Origin: Flavobacterium bizetiae
Lineage (GTDB): Bacteria > Bacteroidota > Bacteroidia > Flavobacteriales > Flavobacteriaceae
Direction: 5' to 3'
Length of the DNA: 64,000 bases
Assembly: GCF_902804475.1 (NCBI RefSeq)
Contig: NZ_CADCSU010000087.1
Location: 62,001-126,000 of the forward strand
Every line of letters starts with the position of its first letter. The stretch's first letter is position 1. Position numbers and translations under genes: made by a program. The notes beneath the pieces are model-generated. The model was not told the origin of the DNA, ran no database searches, and worked only from the letters and a program-made list of their open reading frames with translations. Below, piece after piece: positions 25,878 to 34,998 of the stretch.

Positions 25878-27536
25878 ATGTGGAAAAAACACCCAAAAGC
25901 CCTTCCTTATTTGTTTTTATCTGAAATGTGGGAGCGTTTTGGTTATTATTTAATGATCGGAATTTTTACTTTATATCTAAAAGATGTAAAAGATGGTTTT
26001 GCAATGACAGAGAAAGAGGCTTCGGATCTTTACGGAACTTTTATCGCATTGGTTTTTTTAACTCCTTTTATTGGCGGACTTGTTGCTGACAGGTATTTAG
26101 GCTATAAAAAATCTATTGTTTTTGGCGGAATTTTAATGGGTATTGGGTACTTCTTAATGGGAGTACATGATATAACGGTACTTTATATTGCCATGACTTT
26201 GGTAATTGTGGGAAATGGGTTTTTTAAGCCGAATATTTCGACATTATTAGGAAGTTTTTATTCTAAAGAAGAGTATAAAGATAAAAAGGATGAAGGCTAC
26301 AATATTTTCTACATGGGAATTAATGTTGGAGCGTTTATTTGTAATTTCTTTGGCGCTGCATTGCAGATTCTTTTAGGCTGGCATTGGGCTTTTATGGCTG
26401 CGGGTGTAGGTATGTTTATTGGCGTTATTGTGTTTTTATTAGGGACAAAACATTATGTAGGATACGACCAGAAAAAAGGAGTTCAGGAAGGTGATATGCC
26501 ATTTTATAAAATTATCCTGTTTATTCTATTGCCTTCTTTTGTTTTTGGTGCCATTGGATGGTTGATCAAAGGAGTTGCTTCAGAAACTAATTTAGATAGT
26601 TATATTTTTGGTTCAGATAGTACAGATGCTTTTATTTTTGCCTGTATTCCGATTGTTTTCTTTTACGGATCACTTTATTTTAAAGCCAAAGTAGAAGACA
26701 AACGCCCGATTGGGGCTTTATTGGCTATTTTTGGAGTTGTAATTTTATTTTGGGCCGTATTTAAACTTAATGGCTCGGCGCTTACTACCTGGGCAGATCG
26801 TTATACTGACAGAGAAGTAGCGGGAACAGCAGGTCAGGTTGTTGGTAAATTAAAATTAGCGAAAGAAGTAGAATACAAAAAAGCAACCACTGAAGTTTAT
26901 GATCAGCAGTTTCGTTTGCAAAAAGTAAATGGAGTTGTCGAAACAGAAGTAAATTACCCTTTATATTTTAGAAATGTTGCCCCTGAAAAATTGCCTGCAG
27001 AAGGAGCGAAAGTACACCTTTGGGCGACCAACTTAAGTCAGTCAATTAATCCGGCATGGGTTATTATATTAACACCTTTGGTTGTGGCATTTTTTTCTTT
27101 TTTACGAGCCAGAAAAAAAGAACCTTCAACACCTACGAAAATTGCTTTTGGTTTGTTAATTTCGGCCCTGTCAGTTTTGGTGATGGTTGCTGCAGTACAA
27201 ATTGGCCATGACGGAGCAGAAAAAGTGAGTGCATGGTGGTTGGTAGCCAATTACGGAATCATAACAATTGGAGAATTATTTTTAAGTCCGATGGGATTAT
27301 CGGTTGTGTCGAAATTGAGTCCTGTTAATATTACTTCGTTAATGATGGGCGGCTGGTTTTTGTCGACATCGATAGGAAATAAGTTAAGTGGAGTTTTGGC
27401 GAGTATGTGGGATACGTACGATAATAAAGCTAACTTTTTTTGGGTTAATTTTGCATTGTTAATGTTTGCAACTGTACTAATGTTTGCGTTAGTAAAGCAA
27501 CTTAACAAGGTGATGAAAGAACGAGGAATCAATTAA
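25878..27536 (+). CDS. POT-family proton-coupled oligopeptide transporter, copy 2
   Basis: The 552-residue transporter carries EMWERFGYY at about 16-24, GNGFFKPNISTLLGSF and FYMGINVGAFICNFF. It differs from its neighbours by a soluble insert of roughly 60-70 residues after the DRYTDR motif (about 312-390, beginning EVAGTAGQVVGKLKLAKEVE) in the helix 7-8 loop, predicted to face the periplasm. The helices are otherwise complete, including GELFLSPMGLSVVSKLSP. It starts 20 bases after the hairpin that follows copy 1, and copy 3 begins 15 bases after its stop. Confidence 0.92.
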   Translation: MWKKHPKALPYLFLSEMWERFGYYLMIGIFTLYLKDVKDGFAMTEKEASDLYGTFIALVFLTPFIGGLVADRYLGYKKSIVFGGILMGIGYFLMGVHDITVLYIAMTLVIVGNGFFKPNISTLLGSFYSKEEYKDKKDEGYNIFYMGINVGAFICNFFGAALQILLGWHWAFMAAGVGMFIGVIVFLLGTKHYVGYDQKKGVQEGDMPFYKIILFILLPSFVFGAIGWLIKGVASETNLDSYIFGSDSTDAFIFACIPIVFFYGSLYFKAKVEDKRPIGALLAIFGVVILFWAVFKLNGSALTTWADRYTDREVAGTAGQVVGKLKLAKEVEYKKATTEVYDQQFRLQKVNGVVETEVNYPLYFRNVAPEKLPAEGAKVHLWATNLSQSINPAWVIILTPLVVAFFSFLRARKKEPSTPTKIAFGLLISALSVLVMVAAVQIGHDGAEKVSAWWLVANYGIITIGELFLSPMGLSVVSKLSPVNITSLMMGGWFLSTSIGNKLSGVLASMWDTYDNKANFFWVNFALLMFATVLMFALVKQLNKVMKERGIN

Positions 27537-27551
27537 ATTATTTATAAATAA

Positions 27552-29036
27552 ATGGAGCAGAAGATCACTTTAGAGGAAATTCAAAATTTTAAAGGCAATT
27601 ACCCGAAACAATTGTGGTATTTGTTTTTTGTTGAAATGTGGGAGCGTTTTTGCTTTTACGGAATGCGTGGTGTTTTGGTTATTTTTATGGTAGATCAACT
27701 TTTTTTAAAAGAAGATCATGCTAGTGAGCAATATGGTGCTATTCAGGCTTTTGTATATGCTTTTACTTTTATTGGCGGTATTTTTGCCGATAAAGTTTTA
27801 GGGTTTAAAAAATCATTATTTTTTGGAGGAATCGTTATGATTCTGGGTAATCTTTTGATTGCTGTCGCGCCTCATGATATGTTTTATTATGGAATCGCAT
27901 TCTCTATCATCGGAACTGGTTTTTTTAAGCCAAACGTTTCTTCGATGGTGGGAGAATTGTATCATGAAAACGATGGACGTAGAGATGCCGGTTATGGAAT
28001 GTTTTATGCCGGAATAAATGTTGGGGGACTATTTGGTGGTGCCTTATGTGTTTATTTAGGAAAATACTATTCATGGCAGTTATGCTTTTTGTCAGCTGCA
28101 ATTGTGATGTTTTTAGGATTGGTTACGTTTTTATTTACTAAAAAAAATCTGGGGCCAATTGGAGATTCTCCTTTATTGAATTTAGCGCCTGCTAAAAGAA
28201 GAATTCGTGAAATAGCAGTATATGCTTTGTCAATTTTAAGTTTGCCGTTTATTTTTATAATGGTAAAAAATACAGACTATACAGATTATTTCATGTATAC
28301 AATTGGTACAGTTGCTGTTTTGTATTTTGTTTACGAACTGATTAAGTTGGGAGATGCTAAAATGCAAAAGAAATTATTTGCAGCTTTTCTGTTTGTATTT
28401 TTCTATTTCTTGTTCAACTCTATTTACGAGCAAAGTGGAGGATCTTTATCGCTTTTTGCAAAAGATAATCTAAATGATAAACTATTGTTTTTTACAATAG
28501 ACCCTAATGTTGTCAATAACAGCTCGAATACATTTTTTGTAGTAGTATTAAGTCCGCTTATTGGTTTATTATGGATCTGGTTAGGGAAAAGAAAAATAGA
28601 ACCTAATACTTTAATTAAATTCGGAATTGGATTTTTATTCCTTGCCGCTTCATTCTATATCTTCTATTTGACTAAGTTCTTTGCAGATTCTAAAGGAATT
28701 ACTTCATTGAATGTGTTTACTTTTGCTTATTTAATAACGACAATTGGTGAGCTTTGCTTAGGGCCAATCGGAATGTCGATCATTACAAAATTGTCTCCAA
28801 AAAGACTGTTTGGAATGATGATGGGATTATGGTTTTTAGCAAGTGCTTTTGGTCAGTTGGCAGCAGGTAAACTAGGAGCAGAGATTTCGAGATCGAATAC
28901 AGGAGATACTTTAGTTTCTAAATTACAATCGTATACAGAAGGATATTATCAACTGGCAATTTATTCACTTGTTGCAGGATTAATTTTATTGGCAATTTCG
29001 CCAATTATCAGGAAATTAATGCAAGAAGTAAAGTAG
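27552..29036 (+). CDS. POT-family proton-coupled oligopeptide transporter, copy 3
   Basis: This 494-residue POT member has VEMWERFCFYGMRG near residues 27-40, GTGFFKPNVSSMVGEL, FYAGINVGGLFGG and GELCLGPIGMSIITKLSP. It is more compact than copies 1 and 2. The three copies are diverged from each other, which suggests different peptide preferences rather than a recent duplication. It is 15 bases downstream of copy 2 and 46 bases upstream of a thioredoxin gene. Confidence 0.92.
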   Translation: MEQKITLEEIQNFKGNYPKQLWYLFFVEMWERFCFYGMRGVLVIFMVDQLFLKEDHASEQYGAIQAFVYAFTFIGGIFADKVLGFKKSLFFGGIVMILGNLLIAVAPHDMFYYGIAFSIIGTGFFKPNVSSMVGELYHENDGRRDAGYGMFYAGINVGGLFGGALCVYLGKYYSWQLCFLSAAIVMFLGLVTFLFTKKNLGPIGDSPLLNLAPAKRRIREIAVYALSILSLPFIFIMVKNTDYTDYFMYTIGTVAVLYFVYELIKLGDAKMQKKLFAAFLFVFFYFLFNSIYEQSGGSLSLFAKDNLNDKLLFFTIDPNVVNNSSNTFFVVVLSPLIGLLWIWLGKRKIEPNTLIKFGIGFLFLAASFYIFYLTKFFADSKGITSLNVFTFAYLITTIGELCLGPIGMSIITKLSPKRLFGMMMGLWFLASAFGQLAAGKLGAEISRSNTGDTLVSKLQSYTEGYYQLAIYSLVAGLILLAISPIIRKLMQEVK

Positions 29037-29082
29037 ACGTATATATGGATTCTTTTTTTGTTTAAATTTGTGAAAAATTAAA

Positions 29083-29556
29083 ATGACCATGAAAAAAATA
29101 TTTTTAATAACCTTGTTTTTAGTTGGAGCATTTGCAGTGCAGGCGCAAGAATTAAAATGGTATACTGATGTAAGAGAAGCAATTACGGTTAGTAATAAAG
29201 AACAAAAACCAATGTTGATGTTTTTTACCGGAAGTGATTGGTGTGGTTGGTGTATTCGTTTACAGAATGAAGTTTTAAAAACACCTGAATTTACTAAATG
29301 GGCTAAAGATAATGTCGTTTTGGTTGAATTGGATTACCCAAGAAGAACACCGCAAACTCCTGAAATTAAAAATCAGAATAACGAATTGCAACAAGCTTTC
29401 GGGATTCAGGGATTTCCAACTATTTACTTTACAAGTGCTGAGGCAAAAGATGGTAAAGTAAATTTTAAAGGATTGGGACAAACCGGATATGTTGCCGGAG
29501 GGCCATCTGCCTGGTTAACAGTTGCTGAAGGAATTGTGCATCCAAAGAAATCTTAA
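29083..29556 (+). CDS. Periplasmic thioredoxin-family protein with WCGWC site
   Basis: The 157-residue protein has a signal peptide (ending AFAVQAQ) and a thioredoxin fold. The redox site is SDWCGWCIRLQNEV near residues 46-59 and the cis-proline is in QGFPTIYF near 112-119. The initiation codon is 29083 or the ATG six bases later (MKKIFL), the latter more usual. It is probably a disulfide reductase or isomerase. Two exported paralogues without the CXXC motif follow. A TAAATTTG box at 29063-29070 may be its own -7 element. Confidence 0.88.
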   Translation: MTMKKIFLITLFLVGAFAVQAQELKWYTDVREAITVSNKEQKPMLMFFTGSDWCGWCIRLQNEVLKTPEFTKWAKDNVVLVELDYPRRTPQTPEIKNQNNELQQAFGIQGFPTIYFTSAEAKDGKVNFKGLGQTGYVAGGPSAWLTVAEGIVHPKKS

Positions 29557-29585
29557 AAAAAAAACATACTCAATAATAAGTATAG

Positions 29586-29617
29586 AAACTCCTTACGTTA
29601 TCGTAAGGAGTTTTTTT
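29586..29617 (+). terminator. Intrinsic terminator after the CXXC thioredoxin gene
   Basis: AAACTCCTTACG (29586-29597) and CGTAAGGAGTTT (29602-29613) pair perfectly around TTAT, with a T run. Confidence 0.88.
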
Positions 29618-29718
29618 GTTTAGTAAGAAAAGTTATTCATTTGTTTTGGTGTTTTTAAGGCTTTGATATTTTATTATGTGAAAAAAAACATATAATGTAT
29701 TTTTTGTATTAATAAAAA

Positions 29719-29748
29719 TTGGAAAATTAAAATAATATGTTAATTTCG
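29719..29748 (+). promoter_or_regulatory. Promoter of the first CXXC-less thioredoxin paralogue
   Basis: TTG (29719-29721) and TAATTTCG (29741-29748) are spaced by 19 bases, a TTG / TANNTTCG arrangement 31 bases before the ATG. Confidence 0.55.
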
Positions 29749-29779
29749 TCATGCTATACTAACCAAAACCAATTAGAAT

Positions 29780-30232
29780 ATGACTAAAAAATTACTTATC
29801 CTACTATTTTTTTTAGGTTCATTTTTTCTGCAAGCACAAAATTTAGTTTGGAGAACAAACATGACTGATGCGATTGCCATAAGTAATGAGCTTAGAAGAC
29901 CAATGCTGATTTTATTCACTGCCTCAGGTGTACCGGAAAATCTTCAGAACGAAATTTTTAAAACCCCAGATTTTGCAGTCTGGTCACGTGACAATGTCGT
30001 TCTTGTAAAACTTGATCTTTCAGACTCTACTATTGAGCAAAGTGATAAAGAGCAAAACATTAAATTAAAAAATGCATTTGGTGTGCAGGAATTACCTGAG
30101 GTATGTTTTGCAAGTGCTTCAATCCGAAAAAATAAAACAACATTTAGTGCTTTAGGAAAAATTGCCTACAAACCAGGTGGAGCAAAAGCATGGATAGCAG
30201 AATCTAATGCTATCTTGCATCCTAGTGAATGA
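29780..30232 (+). CDS. Exported thioredoxin-fold protein lacking CXXC, paralogue 1
   Basis: The 150-residue protein has a signal peptide (ending FFLQAQ) and aligns along its length with the thioredoxin at 29083. At the active site, though, the segment reads LFTASGVPENLQNEIF, three residues shorter and with no cysteine. The cis-Pro region is LPEVCFAS, with a cysteine shared with the next paralogue but absent from the active thioredoxin. It also keeps the PGGAKAWI C-terminal block. It cannot do dithiol chemistry and may be a binding or chaperone relative. It has its own promoter and terminator. Confidence 0.8.
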   Translation: MTKKLLILLFFLGSFFLQAQNLVWRTNMTDAIAISNELRRPMLILFTASGVPENLQNEIFKTPDFAVWSRDNVVLVKLDLSDSTIEQSDKEQNIKLKNAFGVQELPEVCFASASIRKNKTTFSALGKIAYKPGGAKAWIAESNAILHPSE

Positions 30233-30271
30233 ATTAAATTTAAATTAAGTTTCTTAGTTTAATTTGTAGAT

Positions 30272-30308
30272 TCCCTTTTCGTTTTTAAGCGAAAAGGGAT
30301 ATTTTTTT
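30272..30308 (+). terminator. Intrinsic terminator after paralogue 1
   Basis: TCCCTTTTCG (30272-30281) pairs with CGAAAAGGGA (30290-30299), followed by a T run. The remaining sequence up to 30504 is A/T-rich with no clear signal. Confidence 0.8.
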
Positions 30309-30504
30309 ACCAGCTATTTCTACTGCAAATCAATTGTTTATTAATTATATGCCGTTGTTTTTTATTAAACCAATAAAAAAATAGTGATTTATTATCTATT
30401 GTTTATTTGTGTTGAATTTTGGTTAAATAAATTAATTTTTAATGTGATTTTAATATCATTGTTGTTAAATTAGTGAAATAAATATAATTTAAACGTGATC
30501 AGAT

Positions 30505-30954
30505 ATGAAGCAAAAATTACTTATTTTTTTATTTATTCTAGGGTTTTCTTTTTTGCATTCACAAAATTTAGCATGGAAAACAAACATGAATGATGCCCTT
30601 AAAATGTGCGATGAACAAAGAAAACCGCTTTTGATTTTTTTTACATCCGCAGGAATTTCTCCGGCGATTCAGAACGAAGTTTTTGCAACGAAAGATTTTT
30701 TAGATTGGTCAGAGAAGAATATTATTTTACTAAAACTCGATTTGTCGGATGCTTCTTTATCTGCCGAAGAAAGAGAACAAAATGTGAAGTTGAAAGAAGC
30801 ATTAGGTATAGAGGAATTGCCTAAAGTTTGCATTGCTACGGCTTCTATTCGAAGAAATAAACCCACAATCAATAAGTTGGGCCTGCTGGAATACAATACA
30901 GGTGGAGCAAAAAAGTGGATCTCGGAAGTTAAAGCAATATTGAATGGAGATTAA
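30505..30954 (+). CDS. Exported thioredoxin-fold protein lacking CXXC, paralogue 2
   Basis: The 149-residue protein has a signal peptide (ending SFLHSQ) and is closely related to paralogue 1. The active-site stretch is FFTSAGISPAIQNEVF, again three residues short and without cysteine. LPKVCIATASIRRNK keeps the cis-Pro and the following cysteine. The shared deletion shows that the two arose from one CXXC-less ancestor. Function is unknown; a non-catalytic thioredoxin-fold role in the periplasm is inferred. Confidence 0.8.
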   Translation: MKQKLLIFLFILGFSFLHSQNLAWKTNMNDALKMCDEQRKPLLIFFTSAGISPAIQNEVFATKDFLDWSEKNIILLKLDLSDASLSAEEREQNVKLKEALGIEELPKVCIATASIRRNKPTINKLGLLEYNTGGAKKWISEVKAILNGD

Positions 30955-30966
30955 ATAAACTTCATT

Positions 30967-32988
30967 TTATTCTATTTTATAAAATCCTTTTTCGTTCGTG
31001 GCATGAAAAAGAATGTTGTTTTTGATGCAACTGGTTTTCCATGTTTTCTGAATGGCATAAGAATTCGAACCATCGGCAATGATTATTCTCGGGTGTAAGT
31101 CTTGTAACATACGATCTAAATTTATTTTAGGCGTCTGCGTAAGGATCAAAATATCTGGCTGAATTTTGGTGGGATAAATCCCTGAACTATCAATGACAAG
31201 AATTCTTTTCCCATTAAAAAATAACGTGTTTTCTATTTTCTTCCGGGATTGTAAACGGCTAAAATTTCCAACCAGGTAAGGAATTAGAACGTTGTTTTTA
31301 GAAAGTGTATCACTGGTGAAAATAGTGATGTCTTTTCCTGTGCGTTTAGAAATTAATGTATTTTTCTTTGTGTTGTAAACAATCATTTCCTCATTATTCT
31401 CGATTTCTCTTTTGGTATATAATACAGAAATCTGCAATAAAATTATGCTGGATAATAAAAACAACAATTTACTGTAATTGGGATTTTTACTCCAAATAAT
31501 GGCTGAAATAATAAAGAGATAAAAAGTAATCAAATAATAAAAATTGAAGCTGATATCGCGTATTACAAACCATTCAAAAGAAGCTACAATATGAATCGTT
31601 TTGTTTAAAAGATAAATGCTTTTTTCGAAAATCTCAATAATGATTAATGGCGGAGAAGTGAAAATTGCCAGAATCATAACGATGATTCCTGCGATCATGA
31701 TAAAAGATAAAATAGGAATGATAACAATATTGGTCACAAAAAATAATCCCGGAAATTGATGAAAATAATACAAACATAAAGGCAGAGTGCCAATTTGTGC
31801 AGCAAAAGAAACCGTTAACGCATTCCAGATGGTGACTTGAATTTTTCGCTTTGGAGTCCAGATTGTTTTTAATAACGGTTGTAACCAGACAATAAAAAAT
31901 AAAGCAAGGTAACTTAGTTGAAAACCAACATCAAATAGAAAATAAGGTTCAAAAAGTAATATTAGCAACATCGAGACTAGCAAAGTATGATAGATACTTC
32001 CGCTTCGTCGTAAATGGTTTCCGATGGCTAAAAACGAAAACATAACAACAGATCTTAAAACAGAAGGAGATAAACCTGAAATTATTGCAAATGCGCCTAA
32101 TGATACTAAAATTGAAATTAGTTTTACAAAAGAACCTTTTCGTGTATTTGGAATTGGTTTTAAAACAAAATTGATAAAAAGCATTATAAAACCAACATGC
32201 AATCCTGAAACCGAAAGTATGTGTGTAGCGCCGGAGTATTGATAATCCTGAATAATATCAGACGAAATTTCTTGTTGTTGCCCTAAAATAAGAGCCAGTG
32301 CAACATTCATTTCTTCTTTATTAAAATTAGCTTTTTCCAGATTGCGAACAATACGGGAATGCAAACGACCGGAATAATACCAAATGTCTTTTTTAGGAGT
32401 TTTATGAATATCAATTTCTGCTTTGTTAATATACACTTGTGCATAAATTTGCTTGTCTGCCAGATATTTACAGTAATCGAACTGATTGGGATTTTTATTT
32501 ATGCCATTGGGTTGTAAAACCGTTTTTGCTTTTATAATATCTCCTATAATCAGACTTTTAAGACTGTCTTTTTGAATGTTGACAATGATTTTACCGAAAT
32601 AATTTTTACCGCTGATGCTGTTGATTATTGCAGTAAATCGATCATTATAAGTATTGCTTTTAAGTTTTTCCCGTAAAGTAAAAGTTATGATTTCCGGAGT
32701 TTCAAATGCTTTTTTGCAATGAATATAATTTGATTTTTGAAGAGAATTGGTGTGAAGCAATAAGGCTAAAACACCAATGAAAAAAGAAATGAAATAAGTG
32801 TTTATTCCAAAAAGGGGAATGAATTTTTTATTTCTTCTAATCAAAAAATAGCAGATCGAAAATATAAGGAGACCAACAATAAAGCATGAAATAACAATAT
32901 ATATTGATGGTTGACAATAATAGCAAAACAAAATACTTAATAGAAACCAAATTGTAATTTTGGTTAACGGAAAATCTAATACTTTCAT
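30967..32988 (-). CDS. comEC: ComEC/Rec2-family DNA uptake channel
   Basis: The 673-residue inner-membrane protein has N-terminal helices, a DUF4131-type region with OB-like strands (about 95-215, including NPNQFDYCKYLADKQIYAQV) and the Competence membrane domain from about 225 (YSGATHILSVSGLHVGFIMLF). A C-terminal region ends near LILTQTPKINLDRML. ComEC carries single-stranded DNA across the inner membrane in natural transformation. The C-terminal metallo-beta-lactamase portion looks short and lacks an obvious HxHxDH motif, as in many Bacteroidota homologues. It is followed at 33045 by an NlpC/P60 gene on the same strand but is probably transcribed alone. Confidence 0.9.
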   Translation of the reverse strand: MKVLDFPLTKITIWFLLSILFCYYCQPSIYIVISCFIVGLLIFSICYFLIRRNKKFIPLFGINTYFISFFIGVLALLLHTNSLQKSNYIHCKKAFETPEIITFTLREKLKSNTYNDRFTAIINSISGKNYFGKIIVNIQKDSLKSLIIGDIIKAKTVLQPNGINKNPNQFDYCKYLADKQIYAQVYINKAEIDIHKTPKKDIWYYSGRLHSRIVRNLEKANFNKEEMNVALALILGQQQEISSDIIQDYQYSGATHILSVSGLHVGFIMLFINFVLKPIPNTRKGSFVKLISILVSLGAFAIISGLSPSVLRSVVMFSFLAIGNHLRRSGSIYHTLLVSMLLILLFEPYFLFDVGFQLSYLALFFIVWLQPLLKTIWTPKRKIQVTIWNALTVSFAAQIGTLPLCLYYFHQFPGLFFVTNIVIIPILSFIMIAGIIVMILAIFTSPPLIIIEIFEKSIYLLNKTIHIVASFEWFVIRDISFNFYYLITFYLFIISAIIWSKNPNYSKLLFLLSSIILLQISVLYTKREIENNEEMIVYNTKKNTLISKRTGKDITIFTSDTLSKNNVLIPYLVGNFSRLQSRKKIENTLFFNGKRILVIDSSGIYPTKIQPDILILTQTPKINLDRMLQDLHPRIIIADGSNSYAIQKTWKTSCIKNNILFHATNEKGFYKIE

Positions 32989-33044
32989 GGTTTAAAAGTA
33001 TTAAATATTTTGTAAGAAAAAAGATATATTTTATTTAATTAAAT

Positions 33045-33530
33045 TTACTCGACAATCCGGTTGATTTGTACAAATGAATTTTGGTAATAAGCTTCTTTGG
33101 TAGAAGAAATTATTACCCCTTTTGACGTTGACGAATGAACAAATTTGATTTCACTTGAATTTACTTCAGTAATGAGTCCAACGTGATTAATTTGTTTGCT
33201 TCGGTTGGTTTTAAAAAAGATCAAATCGCCCTTTTTAGCATCATTAAACTTAATAACTTTTCCAATTTTAGCCTGATCATAAGAACTTCTCGGCAGCGTA
33301 ATATTTTCTGATTGAAATGTCGTAAAAACCAGTCCTGAACAGTCGTAACCACTTTTTGATGTACCGCCGGCTTTATAGCGTACACCAATATTATCAGTTG
33401 CTTTTTCAATCAAATGATTGACTACATACTTGTTTTCTGACTTCGATTCTTTTTTGCTCACAGTAGTTGATGTCGATTTACAAGAAGTAAAAAAGACAGC
33501 CAAAAGAGCTAAAAGGAGTATTTTTTTCAA
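33045..33530 (-). CDS. NlpC/P60 (C40) cell-wall peptidase lipoprotein
   Basis: The 161-residue lipoprotein (cysteine about 17, FTSCKSTS) carries an NlpC/P60 domain at about 38-160. The catalytic Cys64 is in YDCSGLV, His116 in INHVGLI, and the third catalytic position is His132 in FVHSS. It should cleave the D-Glu to diamino acid bond in peptidoglycan stem peptides, for wall turnover or remodelling. It lies 15 bases from the lpxB stop on the same strand, so it is probably the last gene of the surE-lpxB run. Confidence 0.92.
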   Translation of the reverse strand: MKKILLLALLAVFFTSCKSTSTTVSKKESKSENKYVVNHLIEKATDNIGVRYKAGGTSKSGYDCSGLVFTTFQSENITLPRSSYDQAKIGKVIKFNDAKKGDLIFFKTNRSKQINHVGLITEVNSSEIKFVHSSTSKGVIISSTKEAYYQNSFVQINRIVE

Positions 33531-33545
33531 ACCAAAAATTTTAAA

Positions 33546-34658
33546 TTATTTCAAATCAGCTACAATAAGTTTTGCTGTTTTTTTACTTGCGCCAACTCCG
33601 CCTAGTTTTTGCTCCAGAATATCATAATTCTTAAGTAGTTTTTCGCGGTAATTTGGTTCTAATAATTTTTGCAATTCTTCTTTAATGCGTTTGGTATTAC
33701 AATCGCTCTGAATCAATTCTGTCACCACTTCCTGATCCATGATTAGATTAACAAGCGAAATGTATTTTAAAGTAATAATACGCTTTGCAATTTGATAGGA
33801 GATGGCACTTCCTTTATAGCAAACCACTTCCGGAACTTTAAAAAGAGCGGTTTCGAGCGTTGCAGTTCCTGATGTTACTAAAGCCGCAGTCGACGAACGC
33901 AATAGATCATACGTTTTGTTGGAAACGAATGCAATGTTTTTGTTTTTTATAAACTGCTGATAAAATTCATAATCCTGACTAGGAGCACCTGCAATTACAA
34001 ATTCGTAATCCTGAAAATCATCCACCACACTAAGCATAACGCTCAGCATTTTGGTAATTTCCTGTTTACGGCTTCCTGGTAAAACGGCAATAATAGGTTT
34101 TTCGCCTAATTGGTGTTCTTTTCTAAAAGAAACTTCATCAAAAGCAGGCTGATTTTGTATAGCATCGATTAAAGGATGTCCAACAAAATCGACAGGAAAA
34201 TGATGTTTGTCTTCGTAGAAACTTTTTTCAAACGGTAAAATAACAAACATTTTATCAACGTCCTGTTTGATCGCTTTGATTCGGTTTTCTTTCCACGCCC
34301 AGATTTGAGGAGAAATATAATAATGAGTTTTATAATTTAATGCTTTGGCCCATTTGGCAATACGCATATTAAAACCCGGATAATCAATAAAAATTAAAAC
34401 ATTAGGCTGGAATTCTAAGATGTCTTTTTTGCAAATTTTGATATTGTTTAAAATGGTTTTTAGATTAAAAATCACTTCAACAAAACCCATAAAAGCCAAT
34501 TCACGATAGTGTTTTACTAAGGTTCCGCCTGCTTTTTGCATAAGGTCACCTCCCCAAAATCTAATATCGGCCTGAGGATCTTCTTCGTATAAAGCTTTCA
34601 TTAAATTTGAACCGTGTAGATCTCCCGAGGCTTCACCTGCGATTATGTAGTATTTCAT
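33546..34658 (-). CDS. lpxB: Lipid-A-disaccharide synthase
   Basis: The 370-residue glycosyltransferase (GT19) joins UDP-2,3-diacylglucosamine and lipid X to make the lipid A disaccharide at the inner membrane. The start at 34658 gives MKYYIIAGEASGDLHGSNL, the family N terminus; a longer frame to 34757 overlaps the upstream gene and is rejected. Other signatures are ENRIKAIKQDVDKMFVILPF near 165-185, VLPGSRKQEI near 225-235 and TSGTATLETALF near 283-294. The gene follows a small membrane protein gene by 67 bases. Confidence 0.95.
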   Translation of the reverse strand: MKYYIIAGEASGDLHGSNLMKALYEEDPQADIRFWGGDLMQKAGGTLVKHYRELAFMGFVEVIFNLKTILNNIKICKKDILEFQPNVLIFIDYPGFNMRIAKWAKALNYKTHYYISPQIWAWKENRIKAIKQDVDKMFVILPFEKSFYEDKHHFPVDFVGHPLIDAIQNQPAFDEVSFRKEHQLGEKPIIAVLPGSRKQEITKMLSVMLSVVDDFQDYEFVIAGAPSQDYEFYQQFIKNKNIAFVSNKTYDLLRSSTAALVTSGTATLETALFKVPEVVCYKGSAISYQIAKRIITLKYISLVNLIMDQEVVTELIQSDCNTKRIKEELQKLLEPNYREKLLKNYDILEQKLGGVGASKKTAKLIVADLK

Positions 34659-34725
34659 ATGAATGGTATTGAAAGTGTGTTTTAAATTTAAAAACAACAT
34701 TTTTTTTGCAAAGCAAAGATAAGAT

Positions 34726-34998
34726 TTAAATAAATAAAGTAGAAATAGCCAGAACAATCACTGCCAAAACTACGCCTCTTGCTTTAAGTTCTTCATTTCT
34801 TTTTAATAAAATCCAAAAAACAGCAAGATCCAAAACCGTACCTATAGTGATTACTTTTCCTAAATAACCTTCTTTTTTTATGGTTTGAAGTCCTGTTGCA
34901 AAATCAAATTTGGTAAAGAAAGTAACAAACAAATAACTTCCCAGCAATGCCGTAAAAATTCCGATTACAAAACCTATAAGTAAGTCTTTTTTATTCAT
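34726..34998 (-). CDS. Small membrane protein between surE and lpxB
   Basis: The 90-residue protein has three hydrophobic segments (about 5-27, 47-65 and 72-89) and few charged residues apart from the loop KRNEELKAR. Its start overlaps the surE stop by eight bases, so the two are translationally coupled. No motif identifies it. The conserved position next to lpxB suggests an envelope role; this is inference from position. Confidence 0.78.
   Translation of the reverse strand: MNKKDLLIGFVIGIFTALLGSYLFVTFFTKFDFATGLQTIKKEGYLGKVITIGTVLDLAVFWILLKRNEELKARGVVLAVIVLAISTLFI

Noticed and set aside
30967..32988. Possible truncation of comEC at its C terminus
   Set aside because: The reading frame is intact and many relatives also lack a full metallo-beta-lactamase domain.
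34659..34757. 33-codon extension of lpxB
   Set aside because: It overlaps the upstream membrane protein gene and is missing from the family; MKYYIIAGEASGD is the usual N terminus.
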